From Planctomycetaceae bacterium (GTDB lineage: Bacteria > Planctomycetota > Planctomycetia > Pirellulales > Pirellulaceae), in the NCBI GenBank assembly GCA_020638975.1, contig JACKHN010000015.1:88338-152337 (forward strand): a stretch of 64,000 nt of DNA, in the 5' to 3' direction. A program made the position numbers and the translations under genes. How positions within the stretch are numbered: the first letter of the stretch is position 1; every line of letters starts with the position of its first letter. Below are positions 50,254 through 58,615 of this stretch, piece by piece. The notes below the pieces were generated by a model that was given only the letters and a program-made list of their open reading frames with translations, did not search any database and had not been told where the DNA came from.

Positions 50254-50378
50254 AGAAGCACTCGGCCATCTAGAGTTGAAGGGATAGGTGGGCGCGAACC
50301 GCAGACTCGTGCAGCCTGGGAATACTAATCAGAGGCTCGAAACGAGTCAATGTCGAAGTGTTGCCGGGTTGCCGGCAA

Positions 50379-50488
50379 TGGTACAGTTTGCCACAAGTCG
50401 GCCACTCCTGCCGTAGGTCGGGCACTCCTGCCCGACAAAAGACGGCCAAGAGTGGCCGTCCTACTTTCAGGAATTTCAAACTGTACCA
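50379..50488. repeat. Nested palindrome, family E, with TGGTACAGTTTG ends
   Basis: The element has outer terminal inverted repeats (TGGTACAGTTT at 50379-50389 and its complement ending at 50488). The core is a palindrome of palindromes: GTAGGTCGGGCACTCCTGCC, then GACGGCCAAGAGTGGCCGTC. It ends one base before the stop codon (50489-50491) of the KaiC-like gene on the minus strand. A decayed copy lies at 54090-54196. Confidence 0.8.
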
Positions 50489-51370
50489 CTACCGTGTCGC
50501 CACCCCACGGTCGTCAATTTGATAAGGCACGATCTCGTCCGAGCACGCGCTGCCGCGATGCTTTGCGACGTACAGCCCGCGGCCAATCCGGTTGCCGTCA
50601 CGTGTCTTGCCCATGTAAATCAGGGTATTCGCGTTCGACAACGCATCCCCCTCATCGAGTCGGCGTGAAATCAGATCGTCGAGCATCGACTCGTGGGACG
50701 TATGCAGCATCAAACATCCGATGCTGGCATTGTCATAATTTGCCGCAGCGGCCTCAGCGGCGTGAGCACGATAGCGTTCGCGAAACAAGTCGCGGGCAAC
50801 CCATTCGGGGTCTTTGCGTAAAATCTGATGATAAACGTACTCGCACAGGTTCAGCTGGATCGACTCGTGAGGCCGATCGGTCGGTTCGATCCCGTCAATG
50901 ACGATGCGTCGCTTGCCGCGAACAAAGTTGCCATACAAGAAGGCGATCGCCGCTCGTAGCTTGGCATTCAATTCAACTTGCCAACTCCGCCACTCGTCCC
51001 AGTCGAGATCACGTTTCGTGACCCGCTGGCCCCGATAATCAAAGACGTGCAAATAATCGCCGTGCGAATCGCGATCAAAGAAGCCTTCCAACTCGGGATG
51101 CTGTTCGCTGGGAATCGACTCCATCGACCAATCGAACATCCGCCGTGCGTACTCGGCATGATTCTGCGAGTCGCCTCGCGCGGCGACATCGAAGATCACG
51201 CCGCGACGCGATTCGTCGGCCAGTCCGGCGTTGGCGAATTGAAGCCCAAGTTGCGTCTTGCCGATTCCAGTCGATCCGACGACAACCGTTAGCGTGCCCG
51301 GCAACAACCCGCCGCCCAGCATTTCATCGAGACCGGGCACTCCGGTCGATTGACGTTTCGATTCGGCCAC
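50489..51370 (-). CDS. KaiC/RecA-like ATPase
   Basis: I chose GTG at 51370, which has TGAGGT upstream (the TGA is the stop codon of the desulfurase gene); longer starts would run into that gene. The 293-residue protein begins with VAESKRQSTGVPGLDEMLGG, the KaiC-type start (TGVPGLDEMLGGGL). It has Walker A GSTGIGKTQLGLQ and Walker B RRIVIDGIEP, and a single RecA core. KaiC-like ATPases act in signalling or as regulators. It is the downstream partner of the cysteine desulfurase gene with only 2 bp between, so they are translated together; the functional link is unknown. Confidence 0.8.
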   Translation of the reverse strand: MAESKRQSTGVPGLDEMLGGGLLPGTLTVVVGSTGIGKTQLGLQFANAGLADESRRGVIFDVAARGDSQNHAEYARRMFDWSMESIPSEQHPELEGFFDRDSHGDYLHVFDYRGQRVTKRDLDWDEWRSWQVELNAKLRAAIAFLYGNFVRGKRRIVIDGIEPTDRPHESIQLNLCEYVYHQILRKDPEWVARDLFRERYRAHAAEAAAANYDNASIGCLMLHTSHESMLDDLISRRLDEGDALSNANTLIYMGKTRDGNRIGRGLYVAKHRGSACSDEIVPYQIDDRGVATR

Positions 51371-51372
51371 AA

Positions 51373-52509
51373 TTACCTCAGGCTTTCCCAGGCACCGATC
51401 AGCAACTCGGCGGCGCGATCGATATCTTCTTCGGAAGTGTACCAACCAACGCTCAAGCGTACGGTTCCTCGAGCCTGGTCAGGCGTCAAACGAATTGCCG
51501 CCAACGTCGCCGACAACTTCGTCATGCCTGCGTGGCATGCCGATCCGGTCGAGGCCGCAAGTTCCGGAGTTCGTGCGAGTAACTCGCCTCCGCTGACATC
51601 AGGAAAGTTGACGCTCAACGTGTTCGGCAAACGTGATGCTTGCAAGCCGTTGATGGTCAGTTCAGGACCAATCACCTCACGCAATCGTTTCGCCAGTCGG
51701 TCGCGCAAATCCGCCATCCGATCGCTCGCGTCTTCAACGGCTTTCCCGGCCAGGAAGCAAGCATGCCCCAGCGCGACGATGAAGGCTGTGTTCTCAGTTC
51801 CAGGCCGCAAGCCGCCCTCGTGAGCCGCGCCATGTGTGTAGGGTTCGAGCGCGACGCCCTGACGCACGTACAACGCACCGACACCCTTCGGCGCATACAG
51901 CTTGTGTCCCGCGATCGTGAGCATGTCGACGCCCAGTTCTTCGACGTACGTCCGAATCTTACCAATCGATTGGGCGGCGTCGGTGTGAAACAAGATGTTC
52001 CTCGAACGGCAAACTTCCGAGATGGCTTTCAGCGGTTGAACCGTACCAATCTCGTTGTTTGCGTGCATGATACTGACGAGCTTCGTGTTGGGTTTCAGTA
52101 CCGCAGCAACGGCGTCCGGTTCGACCACTCCATCGCGATTGCAACCCACAACGCTGACCCGACAGCCCAGCTTCTCCAAGTATCTCGCCGGTTCGGCGAT
52201 CGCAGGATGTTCCAGTGCCGAGATCACTAGGTGTCCATCGAACCGTGGCGCGCGAGCCATCATCACGCCCTTGAGCGCGATGTTATTGCTCTCGGTCCCG
52301 CCACCCGTAAAAACAATCTCGTCGCGGTCGGCACCTAACAACGCGGCGACTCGATCGCGCGAGTCCTCAATCGCTTCGTGGCACGCTCGGCCCAGTGAAT
52401 GACTGCTGGAAGGATTGCCATAGTGTTCGGTCAAAAACGGAAGCATCGCTTCCTGAACGCTGGGAGCGATGGGCGTGGTCGCGTTGTAGTCGAGGTAAAT
52501 CTGTCTCAT
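51373..52509 (-). CDS. Cysteine desulfurase, NifS/IscS type
   Basis: The 378-residue PLP enzyme removes sulfur from cysteine. It shows the start IYLDYNATTPIAPSVQEAML, the block FTGGGTESNNIALKG, the PLP lysine in IAGHKLYAPKGVG, PLP-contact ISALEHPA and the catalytic cysteine in STGSACHAG. The cysteine loop reads CHAG rather than the CSSG of IscS/NifS, as in several planctomycete homologs. It could supply S for Fe-S, thionucleosides or Moco, or Se for selenide, since selD is in the window; none of that is proven. It is operonic with the KaiC-like gene downstream. Confidence 0.9.
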   Translation of the reverse strand: MRQIYLDYNATTPIAPSVQEAMLPFLTEHYGNPSSSHSLGRACHEAIEDSRDRVAALLGADRDEIVFTGGGTESNNIALKGVMMARAPRFDGHLVISALEHPAIAEPARYLEKLGCRVSVVGCNRDGVVEPDAVAAVLKPNTKLVSIMHANNEIGTVQPLKAISEVCRSRNILFHTDAAQSIGKIRTYVEELGVDMLTIAGHKLYAPKGVGALYVRQGVALEPYTHGAAHEGGLRPGTENTAFIVALGHACFLAGKAVEDASDRMADLRDRLAKRLREVIGPELTINGLQASRLPNTLSVNFPDVSGGELLARTPELAASTGSACHAGMTKLSATLAAIRLTPDQARGTVRLSVGWYTSEEDIDRAAELLIGAWESLR

Positions 52510-52744
52510 GCTTTGAGCTTACGCAAAGTCCCCCACCTAGAACAGGCACCGTCGCCCCACCCGATGATTACGGACGGCGAAAGCAGCTCAACGGCGAATC
52601 ACCTCGTTGGATCTACCGGAAATGCGGAAAAAAGAGCTGGCATTTGGTGGCATGATATGTGAAAATACCAGCATCCATTTCGGATGTCTTCCCATACTTC
52701 GACCGTTCGGTTGCTACAACTCTTCTCGGGAAGGAGACATGCTC

Positions 52745-53833
52745 ATGCTCCGTCGAATACGCGCTGGTTTCACGTTGGTTGAGCTTCTGGTGGTGATTGC
52801 CATTATTGGCATTCTAATGGGACTGCTTTTGGTCGCGATCGGCTCTGCGCGCGCCAAGTATCTGCAAGTCCAATGCCTGAATAATATTCGGCAACTCGGT
52901 ATGGCAGCGATTGCGTTCGACACTGCGAAGAAGCGATTTCCTGGCAGCCAGGAAGTGATCGCCAGAGACGCTTCGCTTCCGTTGGAGTATCCGGCGACGC
53001 TTCCCGGTGCAACGACGAATAAGATTGCGCCGTGGCAAGTCCTGTTGCTCGACTACATTGAACAACGCCCTCTCTACGATCGCTGGGACGATCAAACCCT
53101 TCCGAAATGGGTGCCGGATCCGATCACCGGTCAACCCGTTTTGAACGGCGACCTCGCCCACTACGTCAAGAACTTCAACTGCCCCGCACAGTCAAGCAGT
53201 CGCACCTACGGCCCTTTCACGGCCTTCGTGGCCAATGCAGGTTACTACCCACTCGCGACCGACCCTGCGCCCTACAACATGGCGTCGAGCAAAGGTCCAA
53301 CGACCGCTGGCTATGACTACTGGGATGCACAAGATGGCGACAACGGGATGTTTGTAGATCGCGTTCCGATTCCGACGACCGCTGGTTCCTTGACCCCGCA
53401 CAATCCCGCAACGCTGCCAAAGGTCACGATGACCAGTGTCGGTGACGGTCTGTCGAACACTTTGCTGGTCAGCGAGAATCTGGTCGCGGGCCAGTGGTGG
53501 CAGTCCGGATTGGAGACCTCGTTCGTCTGGCTCTACGCAACGGAACCTGCATGTCCGCCGTCGGGCGGTAAGCCAGCACCCACACAACAAGTAACTCCCG
53601 CGATGCGTATCAACGGGTTGCGGAACACGGTCACGAACCTATCACCACAAACCGCTCGGCCATCGAGTCGCCACACGGGCGGCGTCAATGCGGTCTTTGC
53701 CGATGGTCACACAGCCTTCCTGCGGGACGGAGTGGACTATCACGTTTACCAGCAATTAATGACACCCAACGGCGCGAAGTCCGAGATGCCGTGCGGCGGC
53801 TATGTGTTAAAGAGCGGTGATTTCGAGTATTGA
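52745..53833 (+). CDS. DUF1559 pseudopilin-like protein
   Basis: I chose the ATG at 52745 because AAGGAG sits 8 bp before it, against the ATG at 52739. The 362-residue product has the leader AGFTLVELLVVIAIIGILMG. The DUF1559 body contains GPFTAFVANAGYYPLA and the C-terminal block RHTGGVNAVFADGHTAFLRD. It is a paralog of the decayed gene at 54340, sharing AAIAFDTAKKRFPGSQE and VYQQLMT-type blocks. Function in the phylum is not established. Confidence 0.88.
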   Translation: MLRRIRAGFTLVELLVVIAIIGILMGLLLVAIGSARAKYLQVQCLNNIRQLGMAAIAFDTAKKRFPGSQEVIARDASLPLEYPATLPGATTNKIAPWQVLLLDYIEQRPLYDRWDDQTLPKWVPDPITGQPVLNGDLAHYVKNFNCPAQSSSRTYGPFTAFVANAGYYPLATDPAPYNMASSKGPTTAGYDYWDAQDGDNGMFVDRVPIPTTAGSLTPHNPATLPKVTMTSVGDGLSNTLLVSENLVAGQWWQSGLETSFVWLYATEPACPPSGGKPAPTQQVTPAMRINGLRNTVTNLSPQTARPSSRHTGGVNAVFADGHTAFLRDGVDYHVYQQLMTPNGAKSEMPCGGYVLKSGDFEY

Positions 53834-53962
53834 TTGATACTCACAATGAGGCACGGCGAGTGGCCGATGGTCTTTGCGGACGCGGGATTTCCAAAGCCAT
53901 AGGCGGGTTATTTGGGTGAGTCGACGAGGCGAGCTGCGTGCCTAGGCGGTTCAGTTACGTAT

Positions 53963-54032
53963 GTAGACGGGCCTCCGCCGCCCGTCGGTCAATGAATTTG
54001 CTACGATTCGACGGCTTCGGAGCGCCGTCGGC
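53963..54032. repeat. Decayed nested palindrome, GTACGAC family
   Basis: GTAGACGGGCCTCCGCCGCC and the downstream TTCGACGGCTTCGGAGCGCC resemble the core of the element at 12970-13040 (shared GCCCGTCGGTCAA and GATTCGACGGCTTCGGAG) but with mismatches in the stem. It is an older copy. Confidence 0.6.
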
Positions 54033-54089
54033 TCGCAGAGTAAACACCTACGCTCTTTGCGGAAAGATTTTTCGGGCGAGCAGTGGTAG

Positions 54090-54196
54090 TGGTACAGTTT
54101 GCCGTAAGTCGGGCACTCTTGCTGTAAGTCGGGCACTCTTGCCGTAAGTCGGGCACTCTTGCCCGACAAAAGGACGGCCAAGAGTGGCCATCCTAC
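54090..54196. repeat. Decayed family E element with a three-fold 20-bp tandem repeat
   Basis: This resembles the 50379-50488 element: TGGTACAGTTTGCC at the left and GACGGCCAAGAGTGGCCATC at the right. The right outer terminal repeat is gone. Its left arm has expanded into three direct copies of GCCGTAAGTCGGGCACTCTT (54101-54160, 20-bp period, one base different in the middle copy). Confidence 0.75.
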
Positions 54197-54339
54197 TTTC
54201 TGTGCCACGACCCGAATGGCGATCGGCAGTGGACACGCGGTCTGGTTTTTGCGAATATGAACGGCGTTCATATCTTCCCGTGTTGTCAGATGTGTTACGT
54301 TCTCATTCAGCACCCGAATCGGGAGAGGAGTCAGCCGCT

Positions 54340-55406
54340 ATGTCCAAGTCGACATCCAGAGGCTTTACATTGGTCGAGTTGTTGGTCGTGATCGCGATCA
54401 TCGGCGTCCTTGTCGCCTTACTACTACCCGCCGTCCAAGCCGCCCGCGAATCCGCTCGCAAAATGCAGTGCAGTAGCCAGTTGCGTGAACTGGGCCAAGC
54501 GGCTTTGACGTTTGAAGGATCGAAGAAGCGTTTCCCAGGTTGGCAGGAGATTGTGGCTAGGGATTCGGGATCTCCGATCGCTGGCTCAGCCGCCGCCACG
54601 AAGAACAAACCTGCCGGTTGGCCCGTCTTGTTGCTTCCTTATCTTGATCAGAACGCGTTGTTTGACAAGTGGGACGATCAAAATGTCGCAGCGGGGAACC
54701 AAAGCCTCAAGCAATTCCTTCCGATCTACAGCTGCCCCAGTCGGCAGTCTACGTACCGAAATGATGCATATACTTCCTACGTTGCGAACGCAGGCTACAG
54801 TGCCGACCCAGGGGTCACGATCGCAAAAGACGACGGTACTGGAAGCTATTGGACCGCTCAGTACGATACTGGCGTGTTCCTGGATCGGATGCCCTTCGAT
54901 ACCCGCCGGGCCGCTCTGAGCTACCTATGCCCATAGACTCGAACGAAGTGACAACGACAGACATCGAAGATGGGTTAAGCAACACCCTGTTGTTTGCAGA
55001 GAACTTGCTCGGCGGTAAGTGGAACCAGCCAAATATTGGTTACGGCAATTGAGCTCGAGTATCACAGTGTGAGATTACTTTCCACTGGTTCACTAGGTCA
55101 GACGGCGTGCTTTGCACAACATCTGCCTCGAAGCCCATCCCTGAAATGAAGATTAATGGTAGCTCTGGAAGCCGCCCCGCCGCTGATCCCAGCGCCCTAA
55201 CGACGGCTGACCAATGGAAGGTCGCTGCTCGTCCTTCGGCGTGGCATAGCGGCGGAGTTAACGTCGTGTTTGCGGACAAGCACACAGTGTTTCTGAATGA
55301 AGCGATCGACTATGACGTTTACCAACAACTAATGACGACGTACGGCAAGAAGACTCAGATGCCATGTAAAAACTATGTCTTGCGAGCGGAAGACATGGGT
55401 GGCTAA
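54340..55406 (+). pseudogene. Decayed DUF1559 gene
   Basis: The start ATG at 54340 opens SRGFTLVELLVVIAIIGVLV and a normal DUF1559 N-terminus that stays in frame to about 54919. The continuation SNEVTTTDIEDGLSNTLLFA is in another frame, so a one-base indel lies near 54920. That second frame meets a TGA (55050-55052) and goes on after it, through SASKPIPEMKINGSSG and HSGGVNVVFADKHTVFLNEA, to a normal end at 55406. The paralog at 52745 shows the same blocks intact. Two independent lesions favour a pseudogene; sequencing error cannot be excluded. Confidence 0.8.
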
Positions 55407-55435
55407 GCCGCACGCCCTTGGGCTCGATAACACAC

Positions 55436-55464
55436 AAAACGCTCGCCACTACGGCGAGCGTTTT
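55436..55464. terminator. Bidirectional terminator-like hairpin
   Basis: AAAACGCTCGCC (55436-55447) pairs with GGCGAGCGTTTT (55453-55464) around a 5-nt loop, with A/T tracts at both ends. It lies between the decayed DUF1559 gene and the convergent CAP gene. Confidence 0.75.
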
Positions 55465-55520
55465 CCGCTTCTTGTCTAACGCTTCACGAACTGTTGCAGT
55501 TCCGCAGGTTGAGTCGCAAT

Positions 55521-56576
55521 CTATCGCTGCCTGTCCAATGGAAGCAGCTCTTCCACCGTTGCATCAAAAGTCGCGACGAATCCTTTGCGGCGTGACCAGG
55601 TGCAGCCCACGCCGCAATATCGAATTGTCGGTTCGAGCAGCGTGTGGCGATGGCCTCGGTCAGGCACACCGGGATCAAGAATCCACCAGCAGACTAAGCC
55701 GCGAGCGGCGAGTTGTCGTGACCATGGTCCCCAGACGACATTCTCGCCGTGCGCTGGGACTTGCAGCGGATAGCGGATAACTGCTTCACCGCTGCGAAGC
55801 GTTCGCGTTTCGACATCAACCGCGACTTCCAGTTCGAATCCGGCCTCGTCCACGCGCGGTACGGTGACTTCAATGCCATGTTCGGCGACGAACTTGCCAA
55901 ACGCTTCGTCAACCGAGCGGTATCGATAACCGCCTCGTGCGGGCAGCTCAACGAAGAAATAGTCCTCCTCCTTCTTGAAGACGTAGATCGTTGCTCTCCC
56001 TTCCTCGTTCACACGCGTGGCGAATCGATCCCATTGGGCCAGGGCTCGCGTCGTAGCCCCAAAGGTCGAGATCCGCGCTCCCGGCAGGCGATCGAGGCTG
56101 TCGATGTGTGGTTCGCGAGTTTCTCCGCCTTGTTGGAAATCAGTAGAGAACCATCGTGCGGACTGGTCGAGCGGTTCACTGCGTTTCAACTCGGCGAGCT
56201 TCGAGGCTTCCTTCAATTCCGCAATCGCTTCGTCGATCACGGCCAATGCTTCTTCCGTGCTTTCACCCTCGGGGATCTCGATGTAATCGATCGGATCCTT
56301 GCTCAGAAAGATACGGCTGGCCTCATACGGCTCGTCCGGATTCTTGGGGATTCGTTTCAGCGTGGCTTTGAGTGGTTCAAGTGTGTCCACAGCATAAGCC
56401 GCCGGGTCGCGACGCAAGCGATTGATTTCGTCGAACATTTCCGCTTCGATCTCTCGCCACGTCGCGGGATCGGAAAGCTGAACTCGCTGCTCTGCGTATG
56501 ACCATTGAGCGAGCACCAGACAAAGCAGAAACGTGCCGGCTGAGTAGAAGGAACGCTGATGAGCGCTAATTACCAC
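55521..56576 (-). CDS. Exported CAP (SCP/PR-1-like) domain protein
   Basis: The 351-residue protein has a signal peptide (about 10-27, SAGTFLLCLVLAQWSYAEQ). A CAP-type core (about 120-340) shows SARWFSTDFQQ (first His/helix region altered) and GVPDRGHRHTLLEPTIRYCG, the CAP motif-2/motif-1-like GHRHxLL-x-P. CAP proteins have diverse, often unknown extracellular roles. The conserved His in GHRH is kept; the other CAP His (usually HSxxxR) is not clearly visible, so activity is unsure. It stands alone on the minus strand. Confidence 0.75.
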   Translation of the reverse strand: MVISAHQRSFYSAGTFLLCLVLAQWSYAEQRVQLSDPATWREIEAEMFDEINRLRRDPAAYAVDTLEPLKATLKRIPKNPDEPYEASRIFLSKDPIDYIEIPEGESTEEALAVIDEAIAELKEASKLAELKRSEPLDQSARWFSTDFQQGGETREPHIDSLDRLPGARISTFGATTRALAQWDRFATRVNEEGRATIYVFKKEEDYFFVELPARGGYRYRSVDEAFGKFVAEHGIEVTVPRVDEAGFELEVAVDVETRTLRSGEAVIRYPLQVPAHGENVVWGPWSRQLAARGLVCWWILDPGVPDRGHRHTLLEPTIRYCGVGCTWSRRKGFVATFDATVEELLPLDRQR

Positions 56577-56638
56577 TAATCGAAGACCTTTTTCTCATTA
56601 GCGACGATCAGTGTCGATTAGCGTTCCCACAAATTGCA

Positions 56639-57352
56639 CTACCATTCCGGGCCATCGTTAAACCCTGGTGGCACTTGCGAAGGAATTTGAAACCGCTCGC
56701 CGTCAACATGCGTTTCGTCGACCACCCACGGGTCGCCGTGTGAATGATAGCCTCCGCGCTCCCAAAAGCCGAGCTTGTCTTCCGCAGTAAACTCGATCGC
56801 CTTCAGCCATTTTGCACTCTTCCAAGCGTACAGCAGCGGCACGATCGCGCGCACGGGCCCGCCGTGGTCAGCCGACAGCGGCTCGCCATCATGTCGATCA
56901 CTGATGAGTGCATCGGGGGCGAGGAAGTCTTTCAGCGGTAAATTCGTACTCCATCCGTTGTCATAGGCATGCAACAAGACGAACTTCGCCTCCGACCGGA
57001 CCGCAGCCGCGGCGAAGAAGTAACGTGTCGAAACACCTTCCCAGAGATTGCCTAGCCGCGACCAACGCGTCACGCAATGGAAATCGGCGAAGACTTTTGC
57101 ACGAGGAAGCCGGCGAAACTCGTCAAGCGTAAAACTCAATTTTCGGTCAACGAGTCCAAAGACTTCAAGCTTCCAATCTTCGGGAACGGTTGGCGTGCCC
57201 GTGGCATCGAGAACTGGCCACTTGCGCGTTCGCGATTGTCCTGGCGGAATGCGATTCTGACGCCGAGTGTCGGAACTGATGATGACATCCGGCTCTACGG
57301 ACGTTGCTTGCGGTGGGTCACCGGACTGATACTTTGCGTCTTCTGTTGCCAT
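56639..57352 (-). CDS. Sulfite-oxidase-type molybdopterin oxidoreductase
   Basis: The 237-residue protein has the Moco-binding sulfite-oxidase/YedY fold: KLSFTLDEFRRLPRAKVFAD, the cofactor-ligand cysteine in FHCVTRWS, a later pterin-contact LLHAYDNGWSTNLPLKDFL, GGPVRAIVPLLYAWKSAKWL, and FWERGGYHSHGDPW at the end. No signal peptide is visible, so it may act in the cytoplasm or be exported with a partner. Its cofactor would be supplied by the moa genes in this window. A family A palindrome lies upstream. Confidence 0.85.
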   Translation of the reverse strand: MATEDAKYQSGDPPQATSVEPDVIISSDTRRQNRIPPGQSRTRKWPVLDATGTPTVPEDWKLEVFGLVDRKLSFTLDEFRRLPRAKVFADFHCVTRWSRLGNLWEGVSTRYFFAAAAVRSEAKFVLLHAYDNGWSTNLPLKDFLAPDALISDRHDGEPLSADHGGPVRAIVPLLYAWKSAKWLKAIEFTAEDKLGFWERGGYHSHGDPWVVDETHVDGERFQIPSQVPPGFNDGPEW

Positions 57353-57409
57353 GTCAGATACCGCGACACGTATCTGCGGTTACACAATTTCGCGCAGATA
57401 GAAGTTATT

Positions 57410-57463
57410 GTAGGGTCCGCTGTGCGGACCGGGTATTTCTGAGGTCCGCACAGCGGACCCTAC
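57410..57463. repeat. Nested palindrome, family A, copy 2
   Basis: Arms GTAGGGTCCGCTGTGCGGAC (57410-57429, continuing C) and the complement ending at 57463 are identical to those at 3627-3680, with a different 12-nt spacer. It lies between ftr and the sulfite-oxidase-like gene, about 60 bp ahead of the latter's start. Confidence 0.9.
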
Positions 57464-57540
57464 GCATAACGTTGTTGTTGATTCGATCCTAACCGAGCGA
57501 TAGTTCGCATTGGTTGGAGGTCCTACCGTCCTACGTGTGG

Positions 57541-58467
57541 CTAAATAATTTCGCGCAGATGGAAGTGGAACTTGCCGAGTTTTCCTCCGTAGTTGCCGGC
57601 CGTAATGGCGACGATTCCATCACCAGCCGCTGCATGCAGAAGGGTCTTCATTCCGCCAGCTACCGCCGCCTCATCGATGCCATCCAACACAATTTCATAG
57701 ACGCAGTTGACGCCTTCGTGCAGTTTCGTCTCGACGCGCCCACGCAACGTTGGACAATAGGCGTCTGCCGTGGAAGCCGGAAGGCCGCTGTAACGCGAGC
57801 CGACTTTGCTGCCACTCCGCGCGACGCCGCCCGGAAAAGGAGCGATCACGCCTTCACAAGCTGATACGGCTTCGATCGCGCGGCGTATAGCAGCGAGGCC
57901 GGTAGGCATGTCGACCGATTGAATGATCACGTTGCCGCCCGCCACTCCCTTCTCGACTCCGACTCGATCTTCGACCAGGAACTCGCCGTCCATCACCGGC
58001 ACGCGCCAGTAACGGCGGCCTTCGAGTAGCTTGCTCTTCTGATATCCATCGCCGAAGAAGCGGATGTTCTTGCCGAGTCCGGTTCGGGTTTCCGCGTCAG
58101 GAAGTCCATCATAGACAGCCGTAGTGGGGCAGGTCATGACACATTGCCCAACGCGATTGACTAAGGCCTTGCCGATGGCCTTCGGAGAGAAGCCAAAGAC
58201 GAGCACCGACGCTCCGATGCGTCCGTCTGGTGTCTCGCTCGCATCGAGCATCCGTTCGATCCCCGTTTCCGCGTCGCAGGCGATGACAGAGGAACTGTAC
58301 CCGGTCAGTTCGCGCAAGGCCGCATCCAACCAATGCCCGTCATGAGCCGTAATGCAGAGTCGGGCGTAGACCATGCGGAAGGCTTCCGCAAATGTATCTT
58401 CAATAAATGTGTCGCCGAGTTTCAACGAACGTCCTTCCGGTATGAGTTGTCGTTTGTATTCGGTCAA
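57541..58467 (-). CDS. ftr: Formylmethanofuran:tetrahydromethanopterin formyltransferase (Ftr/FhcD)
   Basis: The 308-residue protein follows the Ftr family along its length: TFIEDTFAEAFRMVYARLCI at the start, CVMTCPTTAVYDGLP, FFGDGYQKSKLL in the middle and CPTLRGRV near the end. It moves a formyl group between formylmethanofuran and tetrahydromethanopterin, a step of the H4MPT-linked C1 pathway known from methylotrophs, methanogens and planctomycetes. The rest of the Fhc complex and mch/mtd genes are not in the window. It is a single-gene unit here, flanked by palindromic repeats. Confidence 0.93.
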   Translation of the reverse strand: MTEYKRQLIPEGRSLKLGDTFIEDTFAEAFRMVYARLCITAHDGHWLDAALRELTGYSSSVIACDAETGIERMLDASETPDGRIGASVLVFGFSPKAIGKALVNRVGQCVMTCPTTAVYDGLPDAETRTGLGKNIRFFGDGYQKSKLLEGRRYWRVPVMDGEFLVEDRVGVEKGVAGGNVIIQSVDMPTGLAAIRRAIEAVSACEGVIAPFPGGVARSGSKVGSRYSGLPASTADAYCPTLRGRVETKLHEGVNCVYEIVLDGIDEAAVAGGMKTLLHAAAGDGIVAITAGNYGGKLGKFHFHLREII

Positions 58468-58501
58468 TTCCTAAGGAACGAGCGAAGATGAATTTCCGGC
58501 T

Positions 58502-58578
58502 GTGAGCCGACGGCGCTAGCCGAGGGCCCCTGCTGGGAATGTAATGTATAAGGCCCGCGGCTAGCGCCGTCGGCTCAC
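58502..58578. repeat. Nested palindrome, family C, copy 3
   Basis: GTGAGCCGACGGCGCTAGCC (58502-58521) and its complement ending at 58578 (GGCTAGCGCCGTCGGCTCAC) make a stem of about 27 bp with one mismatch. The GCTAGC small palindrome is present in both arms. It lies upstream of the ftr start codon. Confidence 0.9.
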
Positions 58579-58615
58579 GAAATCCACAAATACCGGAGCA
58601 GCTGCTCCCGCATGT

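Noticed and set aside
54101..54160. Three 20-bp repeats as a CRISPR array
   Set aside because: The copies are directly adjacent without spacers and lie in one arm of a decayed palindrome; no cas gene is near.
55050..55052. In-frame TGA in the second DUF1559 gene as a third selenocysteine codon
   Set aside because: There is also a frameshift upstream at about 54920, the flanking residues have no Cys, and no SECIS-like hairpin with a GGT loop follows. A pseudogene is simpler.
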